NCBI GenBank assembly: GCA_040218145.1 | Contig: JAVJQK010000007.1 | Coordinates: 1-64,000 of the forward strand | Source of the DNA: Sandaracinaceae bacterium | Lineage (GTDB): Bacteria; Myxococcota_A; Polyangia; Polyangiales; Sandaracinaceae | Length of the DNA: 64,000 nucleotides | Reading direction: 5' to 3' | Part shown: positions 18,063 through 26,876 of the stretch, in pieces | Numbering within the stretch: position 1 is the first letter of the stretch | Layout of the letters: the number at the start of each line of letters is the position of its first letter | Notes under the pieces: model-generated | The model's database searches: none | What the model saw: the letters and a program-made list of their open reading frames with translations, nothing else | Told to the model about the DNA's origin: nothing | Made by a program: the position numbers and the translations under genes

Positions 18063-18181
18063 ATTCGAGCGCGTCGAGCGCGGCTCGTGTCTACGGCCTC
18101 GCGCCAGAGCGTGTGCTAATGGCCCCTGCCAATCGCCTGCGCCGTTCGCAGCGCGAGCGCCTGCGCGCCACGGAGGACCTC

Positions 18182-18691
18182 TTGGCCACGAAGATTCAGA
18201 CTCGCGACCACTTCGCCGTCACGCCCGAACAGTTCTGGGACGAGGTCTTCTTCGACGAGACCTACAACCAGAAGCTCTACACCGACGCGCTGGGGTTCAC
18301 CGGGCTCGACATCCAGAAGATGGAGGGCGGCCCGGGCGAGGCGCGCCACCGCGTGATGGTGGCCGAGCCGAAGAGCGAGATGCCCGCGGTGATGAAGAAG
18401 ATCGTCGGCAACTCCCTCGCCTACACCGAGACGGGGCACTTCGACCCGAAGACCGGCATCTGGACCTACCGGGTCGTGACCAACAAGGTCGGCGACAAGG
18501 TGAAGATCGGCGGCAAGCTCTGGTGCGAGCCCAAGGGTGACGACGGCTGCATCCGGATCGCCGAGGTCGAGATCGAGGTGAAGATCTTCGGCGTCGGGGG
18601 CACGATCGAGAAGTTCATCGAGAAGCAGACCCGCGAGAGCTACGAGAAAACCGCGACGTTCACCAATCAGTGGATTGCCGAACGCGCCTGA
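18182..18691 (+). CDS. DUF2505-like START-fold protein
   Basis: 169 residues if it starts at TTG 18182, which has GGAGG 5 nt upstream (18172-18176). In-frame GTG 18113 and ATG 18119 are alternatives, but a GCTAAT -10-like hexamer overlaps them. The sequence HFAVTPEQFWDEVFFDETYNQKLYTDALGF followed by long beta strands and a C-terminal helix (IEKFIEKQTRESYEKTATF) fits DUF2505. That family is related to SRPBCC/START ligand-binding folds. There is no signal peptide. The function is unknown, possibly lipid or hydrophobic ligand binding. A 49-residue membrane protein gene follows 43 nt downstream. Confidence 0.78.
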   Translation: MATKIQTRDHFAVTPEQFWDEVFFDETYNQKLYTDALGFTGLDIQKMEGGPGEARHRVMVAEPKSEMPAVMKKIVGNSLAYTETGHFDPKTGIWTYRVVTNKVGDKVKIGGKLWCEPKGDDGCIRIAEVEIEVKIFGVGGTIEKFIEKQTRESYEKTATFTNQWIAERA

Positions 18692-18734
18692 CGGATCCAT
18701 CCTCCCGCCCGCCCCCCTCTCGAGGAGCCCCGAC

Positions 18735-18884
18735 GTGGCCAAGAAGCAGCTCAACCCCGCGAACGAGAACACCTCCAGCCTGGACATCGCGCTCCTGCTG
18801 TCCATGCCGATCGTGATCACCGTGCTGATCGCCATCATCTGGTACCTCGGCGACGTGACCCGCGTCGCCATGCAGGGCGGCTGA
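18735..18884 (+). CDS. 49-residue single-pass membrane protein
   Basis: GTG 18735 is preceded by GAGGAG about 8 nt upstream. The product has a polar N-terminus (AKKQLNPANENTSSLD) and one hydrophobic helix of ~21 residues (IALLLSMPIVITVLIAIIWY). A short tail follows. It shares the transcript with the DUF2505-like gene. Its size resembles accessory subunits of membrane complexes, but I recognise no family. An in-frame ATG at 18675 would start inside the previous gene. Confidence 0.6.
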   Translation: MAKKQLNPANENTSSLDIALLLSMPIVITVLIAIIWYLGDVTRVAMQGG

Positions 18885-18892
18885 GCTCTCGG

Positions 18893-19786
18893 TCAGTCCA
18901 CGAGCGCCCAGGGGATCCGCACCTGGGCTCGCCGAAACGCGCCCTGACCTTCCGGCTCGATGATCCGGACCAGGGCGTGGTCTGCCTCGTCGCTCACGTC
19001 AGCGTGGAGCGGCATCAGGTGGCCCGACGGATCGGGCAGCGCCCCCAGAGGCACGCGCCGCCATCCGTCCGGTAGGGCCTCGAGCGCCCGCACGCGTCGG
19101 CGGACGATCCGCGCCCAGCTCGCCAGCCCGGCCCCGACCGCGGCGATGGCGATCGGGATGCTGATCGACGCGGAGACCTCCGTGAGCGAGAGCAGCGCGA
19201 GGAGAGACAGCGCGCCCCAGCCGGCCATCGTCGCTCCCACGGCCATGGCGACACGGAGAGGGCCCTCGACGGTGGGCCGCCTGCGCGAGAGGTGCAGCGC
19301 CGGGGCCACGAACCACGCCGCGAGCCCGTACGCGGCGCCGAAGGGCGCCCCCACGAACGCGCCCACGAGCCCCGACACGAGGGCCAGCCCGAGGAGCTGC
19401 GCGGGGTCCAGCCGTCCGGCCGTGATGAACAGCAGGAGCACCGCGGCCGGCACGTTCAGCCAGCCCATCAGGGCGCACGCGCCGAGGGTCTGCCGGCGCA
19501 CAGCTCCGACGACGCGATCGCGCTCGTCCGTCCTGGGTCTGCGAATGCCGCGGAACAGGCCGGCCGCGAAGAGCAGGGTGGTGGTCGCTGCGAGGCAGGA
19601 CTGGGTCTGCCAGCCCAGGAAGGGGGCTGCGGCTCCTGAGGGCACGCTCTTCAGAATGATGGGGGGGAGCAGACCGCCGGAGACGGCGAGGGCCCAGACG
19701 CCGAGGGCCGTCGCGGTGCCTCCGCTGCGTCGTCGGGAGGGCGCCCCTCTCGATGGCGCGAGGCTCCACCGGCGCGTCGGTTCCAT
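18893..19786 (-). CDS. Polytopic membrane protein, paralogue A
   Basis: 297 residues from ATG 19786. Six or so hydrophobic helices are spread through residues ~25-220, followed by a soluble C-terminal domain of ~65 residues. The last 55 residues (W.RVPL..L..P...LMPLH....DEADHALVR) and the end RIPWALVD align with paralogue B at 19924-20853, as does sequence immediately upstream of both genes. I recognise no family. It is convergent with the 18735 gene (8 nt between stops). Confidence 0.65.
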   Translation of the reverse strand: MEPTRRWSLAPSRGAPSRRRSGGTATALGVWALAVSGGLLPPIILKSVPSGAAAPFLGWQTQSCLAATTTLLFAAGLFRGIRRPRTDERDRVVGAVRRQTLGACALMGWLNVPAAVLLLFITAGRLDPAQLLGLALVSGLVGAFVGAPFGAAYGLAAWFVAPALHLSRRRPTVEGPLRVAMAVGATMAGWGALSLLALLSLTEVSASISIPIAIAAVGAGLASWARIVRRRVRALEALPDGWRRVPLGALPDPSGHLMPLHADVSDEADHALVRIIEPEGQGAFRRAQVRIPWALVD

Positions 19787-19904
19787 CGCTTCATCATGTG
19801 GGCCGCTGCGCGACTTGCCAATCTGCGGGTGTCGATTCCCCGCCTTTCGCCGGTGCTCCTTCGATGCTCTTCTCGCCGCGGGCAGGGGCAGGGGCAAGGT
19901 GGGC

Positions 19905-19921
19905 GGTCGCTGAGAGCGACC
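19905..19921 (-). terminator. Hairpin with C-rich tract after paralogue B
   Basis: Seven-base-pair stem (GGTCGCT/AGCGACC) with a 3-nt loop lies 2 nt past the stop of the 19924 gene. On the minus strand it is followed by CCCCTGCCCCTGCCCGC, not by U residues. It may act as a C-rich, Rho-type or atypical terminator. The gene at 42007 has the same arrangement. Confidence 0.4.
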
Positions 19922-19923
19922 GT

Positions 19924-20853
19924 TCAGTCCACGAGGGCCCAGGGGATGCGGATCGCGGCGTCGCGGTAGGCGCCGTCTCCGGCTGGCGCGAGTCGCACGA
20001 GGGCGTGTGCGGGGGCGTCGCCGATCCCTCGGTGGAGCGGGAGCAGGTCGGGGCTGTCCAGCGAGGACAGGGGGACGCGGGCCCAGCCCTCGCTCGTGTC
20101 GTCGCGCGGCTCGCGAACGCCGGCGTCGAGGGCCTCGAGGCGGCGACGGGTGACGGCGCCATGCACGACCGCGACGAGGGCGGGGGCCGCGAGGCCGACG
20201 CTGACCCAGCCGGAGACCGGCGCCTCGAGCCAGAGGCTCAGCAGCGCGGTGAGGGTCGTGGGGACGAGCACGGTGAGGCCCACCGCCGAGGCGATGCGCG
20301 CGGGCGCGTCGAGCGTGGGCCGTTTCCGGGCCTCGTGCAGATGTGTGATCGCGTGGCCCGACGCGATGGCGTACACGAGCCCGGCGCTCCCGCCGACCGG
20401 CAGGCCGACGATCGCCGAGACGAGCAGCGTGGCGAACGCGCTGCCCACCACGCCCACGAGGTCGTCGGACCCCGAGCGGAGCAGGGACGAGACGAAGTCC
20501 GCGACGACGGCCAGGGCAGCGAACGTCACCATCGCGAGCCAGCCGAAATACGCGAAGGTCGTGAAGGAGCGCCGCAACGGGGTGTAGTGGGCGGCGCTGA
20601 CGCGTTTGGCGGGCAGGTCCATCGGGTGGCTCGACACCAAGAGCGCTCGCGCGTGGAAGACCGCGATGGGCAGCGCGACCAGCCACACGTCGGGCGCAAC
20701 TCCGACCGCGCGGTCGACGCGGTACGCGGACAGGTCGACCGCGGTCAGCAACAGATCGAGGCCCATCACGCACACCACGCCGCCGGTCAGGGCGACCGCG
20801 GCGATGCCCCATCGAACAGCCCGGCGAACGACACGGTGGCTCGGCGGCCTCAC
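19924..20853 (-). CDS. Polytopic membrane protein, paralogue B
   Basis: 309 residues from GTG 20853. It has six or more hydrophobic segments and a short soluble C-terminal domain ending RIPWALVD, as in paralogue A. Both genes are preceded by similar sequence ('TTGCCAA' block and ATGATGA), so a whole gene with its leader was duplicated in tandem. The family is unknown. Convergent hairpin and C-rich sequence lie directly downstream. Confidence 0.65.
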   Translation of the reverse strand: MRPPSHRVVRRAVRWGIAAVALTGGVVCVMGLDLLLTAVDLSAYRVDRAVGVAPDVWLVALPIAVFHARALLVSSHPMDLPAKRVSAAHYTPLRRSFTTFAYFGWLAMVTFAALAVVADFVSSLLRSGSDDLVGVVGSAFATLLVSAIVGLPVGGSAGLVYAIASGHAITHLHEARKRPTLDAPARIASAVGLTVLVPTTLTALLSLWLEAPVSGWVSVGLAAPALVAVVHGAVTRRRLEALDAGVREPRDDTSEGWARVPLSSLDSPDLLPLHRGIGDAPAHALVRLAPAGDGAYRDAAIRIPWALVD

Positions 20854-20911
20854 CGACTCATCATGGGAGCCGCCGCGAGGTTTGCCAACCTCGACGAGGC
20901 TGGGCTCTTCG

Positions 20912-22660
20912 TCAGCGACCCGCGGGGCGGCCGCCCTTGCGGGGATCGCTCGCGGCGAGGATCTGCACGCGGCCGTCTTCTCCGCGCACGATCCGGATCA
21001 TCTGCACCACGGCGGAGTGGTCGACGGACTCGAGGTCGTGGCCGCGCGCGCGCAGGCCGCGGAGGGTCGCCTCGTCCATGCCCTCCTCGTAGCGGAGCGT
21101 GCGCGGGATGCCCTGGTGGTGGACGCGCCGACGCGCGAGCGCGGCCCCGGGGCTGTCGCCGAAGAGCACGCCGAAGAGCGCGGCCTGCTGGGTCGCGGTG
21201 ATGATGCGGCTGCCGCCCGCGGCGCCCACGCAGAGGATGGGCTGGCCGCTCGGGTCGAAGACGATGGTCGGCGACATGCTCGAGAGCGGCCGGCGGCCGG
21301 GGCCGGGCAGGTTGGGGGCGCCGCCGACGAGGCCGAAGGCGTTGGGCTCACCCACCTCGCGCGCGAAGTCGTCCATCTCGTCGTTCATCACGATGCCCGC
21401 GGCCGTGAACCGAGCGCCGAACGGCAAGTTGACGGTGGTGGTCACGGAGGCGATGTTGCCCTCCGCGTCGACGACGCAGAAGTGCGAGGTGCCGTGGTCG
21501 CCGCCCGGCTGCGCGGGGCGGGTCTCGCGGCCCGCGAGCGGCAGGTCGTAGTGCTCGGCGCGCTGGGCCAGCATCGGGTGGAAGCGCGCGGCGCGGGCGT
21601 CGGCCCGCTCGCCCTCGAGCAGGGCCGCGATCGGCACGTCGACGTGGTCGGTGTCGCCGAGGTAGTGGTGGCGGTCGGTGTAGGGACCCTTCCAGCTCTC
21701 GGCGAGGGCGTGGCGGAAGAACGCCGAGTCGGCCTGGCGGTGCGGCGCGGGCAGCCAGCGCTCGAGGAGCGCGAGGGAGCTGAGCATGGTCACCCCGCCC
21801 GCGCTCGGCGGCGGGGACGAGACCCAGCGGTGGCCGAAGTACGTGCCGCTGACCGGCTCGCGCATGCGGACCTCGTACGCCGCGAGGTCGGCCATGGTCA
21901 TCACGCCGCCCTCCTCGCGCACGCGCCGCACGATCTCGCGCGCGATGGCGCCCCGGTAGAAGGGCTCCGCGCCGCGCGCCGCGAGCTGCTGCAGGGAGCG
22001 CGCGTGCGCGGGGTTCCGGATGCGATGCCCGGGCGGGATCACGTCGCTGCCCTCGGGGAACCAGGTCGAGAAGACCGGGTCGCGCCGCATCTCGGCCCCG
22101 ATCCAGCGGGTGAAGCGCTCGAAGACCGGGCTCGCCTCGTAGCCCTCCTGCGCGTGGCGGAGGGCGGGCGCGACGATCTGGCTGCGCGTCACGTCGCCCG
22201 AGCCGAACTGATCGATCAACGCCATCACGCCCGCGGGCTCACCGGGCACGCCCACCGCGAGGCCGCCCGCGCGGGAGCGGTTGGCGGCCTGGTCGTCGGT
22301 GTCGCCCTCGCGCCGCGCGAACATCTCCGCCGTGGCCGCGCTCGGCGCCTCCTCGCGGAAGTCGATGAAGTGCGTGCTCTGGTCGCTCGCGCGGTAGTAG
22401 AGGGCGAAGCCGCCGCCGCCGAGCCCGCTCGAGGCCGGGCTGACCACGCCGAGCGCGAGCATCGTCGCCGCCGCCGCGTCCGCCGCGTTGCCGCCCGCGG
22501 CGAGCACCTCCGCGCCCGCCTCCGAGGCGAGCGGGTGGTCGGCCGCCACCGCGTGCTCGCGGTACGCCAGCTCCGTAGACTCGCTCTCGGCCTGGCCGAG
22601 GAGCGCGAAGGTCAACGCGCCGAGCGCGGCGAACCGGAAGACCAGGGGGAGCTTTCGCAT
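20912..22660 (-). CDS. ggt: Gamma-glutamyltransferase (periplasmic)
   Basis: 582 residues from ATG 22660, with a signal peptide (MRKLPLVFRFAALGALTFALLG). Conserved segments include the N-terminal HPLASEAGAEVLAAGGNAADAA, SGLGGGGFALYY, FREEAPSA and the autoprocessing site HGTSHFCVVDAEGNIAS. Its Thr (~389) becomes the N-terminal nucleophile of the small subunit. Near the end are PLSSMSPTI and VGAAGGSRI, which form the oxyanion/gamma-glutamyl pocket. It hydrolyses or transfers the gamma-glutamyl group of glutathione in the periplasm. Glutathione synthetase lies at 28182, not adjacent. Confidence 0.92.
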   Translation of the reverse strand: MRKLPLVFRFAALGALTFALLGQAESESTELAYREHAVAADHPLASEAGAEVLAAGGNAADAAAATMLALGVVSPASSGLGGGGFALYYRASDQSTHFIDFREEAPSAATAEMFARREGDTDDQAANRSRAGGLAVGVPGEPAGVMALIDQFGSGDVTRSQIVAPALRHAQEGYEASPVFERFTRWIGAEMRRDPVFSTWFPEGSDVIPPGHRIRNPAHARSLQQLAARGAEPFYRGAIAREIVRRVREEGGVMTMADLAAYEVRMREPVSGTYFGHRWVSSPPPSAGGVTMLSSLALLERWLPAPHRQADSAFFRHALAESWKGPYTDRHHYLGDTDHVDVPIAALLEGERADARAARFHPMLAQRAEHYDLPLAGRETRPAQPGGDHGTSHFCVVDAEGNIASVTTTVNLPFGARFTAAGIVMNDEMDDFAREVGEPNAFGLVGGAPNLPGPGRRPLSSMSPTIVFDPSGQPILCVGAAGGSRIITATQQAALFGVLFGDSPGAALARRRVHHQGIPRTLRYEEGMDEATLRGLRARGHDLESVDHSAVVQMIRIVRGEDGRVQILAASDPRKGGRPAGR

Positions 22661-22858
22661 GCCTGCGACCTTGCCGCCTTCTGGTTGGGATGACCAGTGC
22701 CCCCCGATCGAAGGCGTGAGCTTCCCGTTTCGCGAGAAATATCCGCCCCTTAGTCGGGTGGCCACTCCGGCCGCCACGGTGTCCAGAGTCTGAACGGTGT
22801 GACTGGGCGTTCTGGCGCGATCTGCGGCCGCGGGCCCGGAATCCTGCGATCCCGATGC

Positions 22859-22879
22859 CGCAACTGTCCCGCGGTTGCG
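22859..22879. promoter_or_regulatory. Inverted repeat in ggt/amidase divergent spacer
   Basis: CGCAAC (22859-22864) and GTTGCG (22874-22879) flank a 9-nt spacer, about 58 nt before the amidase ATG. It could be an operator or a small hairpin; GC-rich chance pairing is not excluded. Confidence 0.25.
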
Positions 22880-22936
22880 CTGTGCAAAGTGCGGGCACGA
22901 TAGCTGCGAAGAGGTCCCCTCGAGTTGGAGCGGGAC

Positions 22937-24523
22937 ATGACGAACACGACGAAGACGATCGCGATGATGCTGGCCCTCACCGGATGCACGCTCACTGGAT
23001 GCACCGGGCAGCTGTCAGTCGACGAAGAGGAGCTCGGTCACGACAGCCACGAGATGCTGGTGACGCCGGCCGAGCTGACCGACGGATGGAGCCGGGACGG
23101 CGACTGGCTGGTCTCCCCCGCGCTGGACGCGCCGGACGGAGCGAGCCGGGTCGGCGTGTTCGTCGGCCTGGTCGAGGAGGGCGCCCTGCCCACCCTCGAG
23201 GCGCGGCCGCTCCTGGGCGGCGAGCCGGTCGGCGACTGGGTGGCGATCGACGCGACCTGGAGCGAGGTCGACCACCACGTCGGCGTCGCGGAGCTGGGCA
23301 CGATCGGCGACGGCGCGGAGCTCCGCATCGCCGCGAGCGAGTCCGAGCGGCTGGCGCTCTTCCGCTGGAGCGCGGTGATCCCCGAAGAGGCGGTGCCGAT
23401 GAGCGTCGACGAGGAGCTGGGCGCGAGCCAGGAGGCGCTCCGGCGCGAGCTGTCCGGGCTCGGCATCGTCACGCGCTCGGCGTGGGGCGCGCGGGCCACG
23501 CGGTGCACGAGCCGTAACTCGAGCAAGGCCCGCATGGCCATCCACCACACCGTCACGCCGAGCAGCAACCCGGCGCGGCAGATGCGCGGCATCCAGCGCT
23601 ATCACATGGACTCGCGCGGCTGGTGCGACGTCGGCTACCACTTCCTCGTCGGCCAGGACGGCAAGGTCTACGAGGGGCGGCCCCTGCACCTCATCGGCGC
23701 CCACGTCGGCGGCCACAACACGGGCAACATCGGGATCAGCTTCATCGGCTGCTTCCATCGCAGCGGCTGCAACACGTCGACCTACGGCCCCAACCGCCCG
23801 AACGACGCCTCGATCCGCGCCGCCGGGCGGCTCGTCGGCGAGCTGTCGCGCCTCTACGGGATCACGATCAACACGAGCAACCTCAAGGGGCACCGCGACC
23901 ACAGCGGGCAGGGCACGAGCTGCCCGGGCGACTACCTGCACGCGCGCCTCGGCGACATCCGCTCGATCGGCCGCAGCGGCGGCGGAGGCTCCACGCCTCC
24001 CCCCTCGAGCGGGGGCAGCTGCACGCACAGCCTCGGCGGGAGCTACGCGAACCGCGCGTGCAGCGCGAGCTGGCAGTGCTGCGATGGCCGCTGGGGCAGC
24101 CGCGGATCGTGCGGGAGCTGCCTCTGCACCGAGACGAGCGGCCGCACGGGCTGCACGAGCGCGGGCGGAGGCTCCACGCCGACCCCGCCGCCCGGCGCGA
24201 GCTGCACCCACAGCTACGGCGGGCGCTACGTCAACACCGCGTGCAGCGCGAGCTACCAGTGCTGCGACGGACGCTGGGGCAGCCGGGGCTCGTGCGGGAG
24301 CTGCTTCTGCACCGAGACGAGCGGGCGCACCGGGTGCAGCAGCCCGAGCGGTCCGCCCCCGCCCCCGCCCGGCGCGAGCTGCGGCCACAGCTACGGCGGC
24401 CGCTACGCGAACACCGCGTGCAGCGCGAGCTGGCAGTGCTGCGACGGCCGCTGGGGCAGCCGTGGCTCGTGCGGGAGCTGCTACTGCACGGAGGAGAGCG
24501 GCCGGACCGGCTGCGGGACCTGA
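22937..24523 (+). CDS. PGRP-type N-acetylmuramoyl-L-alanine amidase with three Cys-rich repeats
   Basis: 528 residues from ATG 22937 (a TTG four codons upstream is possible). The lipoprotein signal ends LTGC. After a ~150-residue beta-rich region comes an Amidase_2/PGRP domain (~180-350) with zinc ligands visible: His in MAIHHTVTPS, His in LKGHRDHSG and Cys in GTSCPGD, plus the GYHFLVGQDGKVYEGR core. From about residue 358, three ~50-residue modules follow at a ~60-residue period. Each contains CSAS(W/Y)QCCDGRWGSRGSCG, separated by Gly/Pro linkers. The repeats may bind wall or prey polymer. It cleaves the muramoyl-alanine bond outside the inner membrane. Confidence 0.88.
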   Translation: MTNTTKTIAMMLALTGCTLTGCTGQLSVDEEELGHDSHEMLVTPAELTDGWSRDGDWLVSPALDAPDGASRVGVFVGLVEEGALPTLEARPLLGGEPVGDWVAIDATWSEVDHHVGVAELGTIGDGAELRIAASESERLALFRWSAVIPEEAVPMSVDEELGASQEALRRELSGLGIVTRSAWGARATRCTSRNSSKARMAIHHTVTPSSNPARQMRGIQRYHMDSRGWCDVGYHFLVGQDGKVYEGRPLHLIGAHVGGHNTGNIGISFIGCFHRSGCNTSTYGPNRPNDASIRAAGRLVGELSRLYGITINTSNLKGHRDHSGQGTSCPGDYLHARLGDIRSIGRSGGGGSTPPPSSGGSCTHSLGGSYANRACSASWQCCDGRWGSRGSCGSCLCTETSGRTGCTSAGGGSTPTPPPGASCTHSYGGRYVNTACSASYQCCDGRWGSRGSCGSCFCTETSGRTGCSSPSGPPPPPPGASCGHSYGGRYANTACSASWQCCDGRWGSRGSCGSCYCTEESGRTGCGT

Positions 24524-24527
24524 GCTC

Positions 24528-25547
24528 TCAGCGCCCCGACCACGCGAGGGCGACCGCGCGGTGGGTGTCGGGGATGCTGTAGAGCAGCTCGCACTCGCCG
24601 CGCCGGGTCATCCGGTAGAGGTGATACTGCTCCTCGGAGCCGCCTTCGAGCTCGCCATCGACGAGCGCGAGGGCGGCGTCTCCGTCTGCGGCGACCGAGG
24701 CGTAGTCGGCGTCGTTTGCGGGGAGCGGGGTGCCCGCGAAGGCCGGCCACTGGCAGTGGGTCGGGCCGAGGAAGGCGCGCGGGAGCTCGGGCGACCACCA
24801 GGAGATGCCATCGTCCTGGGCGACGACGATCCCGGCGCTCGGCTCCCCGCCGACGAGGTCGACGGCGTTCGCGGTGCCGCCCCGGGGGAGCGCGATCTGC
24901 AGCTCGCCCGTGGTCGAGGGCTCGGTGGCGCCCGGGTCGAGGCGGTACTCCTGCAAGCCGTCGGGCGAGCGGAGGGTCGCGAAGCGTGAGGCCTGGCCGC
25001 TGGGCGCGGGCGTGACGGCTTTGTCCTCCCAGTCGGCGTCGAAGCTGCCGATGAGGGAGAGGTCGGAGAGGCGGTACAGGTCCAGCTGCTCGCCGCTCCG
25101 GCTGCTCGACGTGAGCGAGCCCCAGAGCACGGCGAGGGCGCCGCCTTCGAGGGGGACCTCGGTCACGGAGATGGGGCGGTACGCGTCGCTCTCGACCCGG
25201 CCGGCCTCGGCCGTGCCGTCGAAGATCACCACCGAGCCGCCGCGCGTGGTGGAGAAGCCGACCAGGTCGCGTCCGTCGCGCAGCCCGCCGACCGTCTCGA
25301 GCGTGCCCCACTCCTCGTCCGGCAGAGACAGGCCCTGGCAGGGCTGCAGCGCCGCGTCGAAGCGAAGGAGCGCCGGCTCCGCGCTCGAGGTCCGGAGGAA
25401 CAGGCCCATCAAGAGGTGAGGCCCGGCCGGGCACGCGTCGAGGCGCGTCGGATCGCTCGGGGTGGGGCGGCTGACGCCGTCTCCGCGCCGACAGCCCGCA
25501 GTGAGCGAGAGCGCGAGAGCCAGCGTGACCAGGACGACCGAGCGCAT
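24528..25547 (-). CDS. Lipoprotein, paralogue of the divergent 25632 gene
   Basis: 339 residues from ATG 25547 (a GTG three codons upstream is possible). Lipobox LTAGC. The mature part shares with 25632-26693 an N-terminal CP...PHLL....LRTS..ALLRFD segment, a repetitive beta-strand architecture suggesting a propeller, and a C-terminal GECELLYSIPD/GGCDLLIDG motif. The function is unknown. It ends 4 nt after the amidase stop on the other strand and is divergent from its paralogue across an 84-bp spacer with a palindrome. Confidence 0.7.
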   Translation of the reverse strand: MRSVVLVTLALALSLTAGCRRGDGVSRPTPSDPTRLDACPAGPHLLMGLFLRTSSAEPALLRFDAALQPCQGLSLPDEEWGTLETVGGLRDGRDLVGFSTTRGGSVVIFDGTAEAGRVESDAYRPISVTEVPLEGGALAVLWGSLTSSSRSGEQLDLYRLSDLSLIGSFDADWEDKAVTPAPSGQASRFATLRSPDGLQEYRLDPGATEPSTTGELQIALPRGGTANAVDLVGGEPSAGIVVAQDDGISWWSPELPRAFLGPTHCQWPAFAGTPLPANDADYASVAADGDAALALVDGELEGGSEEQYHLYRMTRRGECELLYSIPDTHRAVALAWSGR

Positions 25548-25577
25548 GCGCGTCACGGTGATGCAGGGCGGGGAGAC

Positions 25578-25593
25578 GTTCAACCGCTTGAAC
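25578..25593. promoter_or_regulatory. Palindrome between divergent lipoprotein genes
   Basis: GTTCAA-CCGC-TTGAAC is a perfect inverted repeat with a 4-nt spacer, centred in the 84-bp divergent spacer. Each arm reads TTGAAC on one strand, which is also a good -35 hexamer. It could be an operator that controls both paralogues. Confidence 0.4.
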
Positions 25594-25631
25594 CTCCGAG
25601 GAAGGCAGCATACGAGTGAGACGTACCGGAG

Positions 25632-26693
25632 ATGGTGAGAGGCGCGCACAGCACGACCTACGCTCTGGCGTTGGTTTTTTCCCTGCTCGGCGCCGGATGT
25701 CTGCCGGACCTCGACGGCTACACCATCGTGGCGCGCGGGGGGGACGGCTCGCAGCCCCTGCCCACGGACGGCGGCGCGGGCACGCCGAACCCGATCGACC
25801 TCGGCGCGCCGTGCGGAGATCCGCACCTGCTGCTCGCGACGCGCACCAACACGAGCGACGACGCGCGCCTGCTCCGCTGGGACGTCGCGTCCAACGCGTA
25901 CTGCCGCGCCGCGCCCGCGCTCGAGCGCCAGCGCGCCTTCGACTACGAGATCCTCGACGTGGACTGGCACCCCGAGACGCGCGACGTGCTCGGGCTCACC
26001 AACGCGGTGGTGGGGCTCGACGCGCAGGGCTTCGTCGGCTGGCGCCATCAGCCCTTCGACGACTCGACCTTCCGGGGCAGCTGGGTGGTCGCGCTCGGCA
26101 GCGGGCCGTCGCTGCGCGTGGCCGCCTTCTGGACGGAGCGCAGCAGCAGCTCGCTCGAGTACGGCCGGCTCCTCGACCGCAACGGCTTCGTGACGAACGA
26201 GCGCTTCGAGCTGCCCTTCTCGCACTCGCGCGTGGTCGCGGCGCACCCTTCGGGCGACGGGCGGGTCTTGATGGCGAGCGGCGGCCCCATCTTCGCGTTC
26301 GCGGTGGGCGACGGGACCGAGCGGCTCCGAGACGCCGACGGCGAGGATCTCTTCCCCGGCATGTCGCCGACGTTCGGGGAGATGGGGGGCACGCGGCGCC
26401 ACCTCGACACGGATCTGGCGACCCGGCGCGTGGCCATGACGCACGAGCGCGGGGTGTTCCTCTGGACCCTCGGCGGGCCCGCGCCGACTTCCATGTTCAC
26501 CTGCCCGAGCTTCTGCGAGACCTACTCGGTCGCCACCCCGGGGCGCGACTCGGAGGTGTTCGCGATCTGCGACGGGACCGACGACCACCTCGTCCGCATG
26601 AGCGCGGGGGGCGGCTGCGATCTCCTGATCGACGGGATGGGGCTCGGCAGTCACTCGCTCCAGGACGTGGTGCTGGTGCGAGAGAGCCGCTGA
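25632..26693 (+). CDS. Lipoprotein, paralogue of the 24528 gene
   Basis: 353 residues from ATG 25632. Lipobox LGAGC (signal SLLGAGC at ~17-23), followed by a Gly/Asp/Pro linker. Shared features with the divergent neighbour are CGDPHLLLATRTNTSDDARLL at the start of the mature domain and CDLLIDGMGLGSHSLQDV at the end. In between are blade-like repeats with GV..W.L and F...DG motifs, plus a C-PSFC pair. Probably an outer-membrane propeller lipoprotein of unknown role. Confidence 0.7.
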   Translation: MVRGAHSTTYALALVFSLLGAGCLPDLDGYTIVARGGDGSQPLPTDGGAGTPNPIDLGAPCGDPHLLLATRTNTSDDARLLRWDVASNAYCRAAPALERQRAFDYEILDVDWHPETRDVLGLTNAVVGLDAQGFVGWRHQPFDDSTFRGSWVVALGSGPSLRVAAFWTERSSSSLEYGRLLDRNGFVTNERFELPFSHSRVVAAHPSGDGRVLMASGGPIFAFAVGDGTERLRDADGEDLFPGMSPTFGEMGGTRRHLDTDLATRRVAMTHERGVFLWTLGGPAPTSMFTCPSFCETYSVATPGRDSEVFAICDGTDDHLVRMSAGGGCDLLIDGMGLGSHSLQDVVLVRESR

Positions 26694-26859
26694 GGCGCCG
26701 GCCGCGGCGCGTGGCTCGCGCCGCTCGAGTGTCCGCGGGCGCGCTTCGACCAGATCCTGCACGCGATTCGTGACAGCCCGTCGCGAAGCGGGTCCGATCG
26801 CGGGGCGACCGCGACCTCGAGATCGCAGCCGCACGTCGGCGCCTCGACGGCACGCGGCT

Positions 26860-26876
26860 TGTAATCGATCCGCGCG
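26860..26876 (+). promoter_or_regulatory. -10-like hexamer of the 26877 gene
   Basis: TGTAAT (26860-26865) lies 11 nt before the ATG, so any leader would be a few nucleotides. No -35 hexamer is obvious. Confidence 0.28.
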
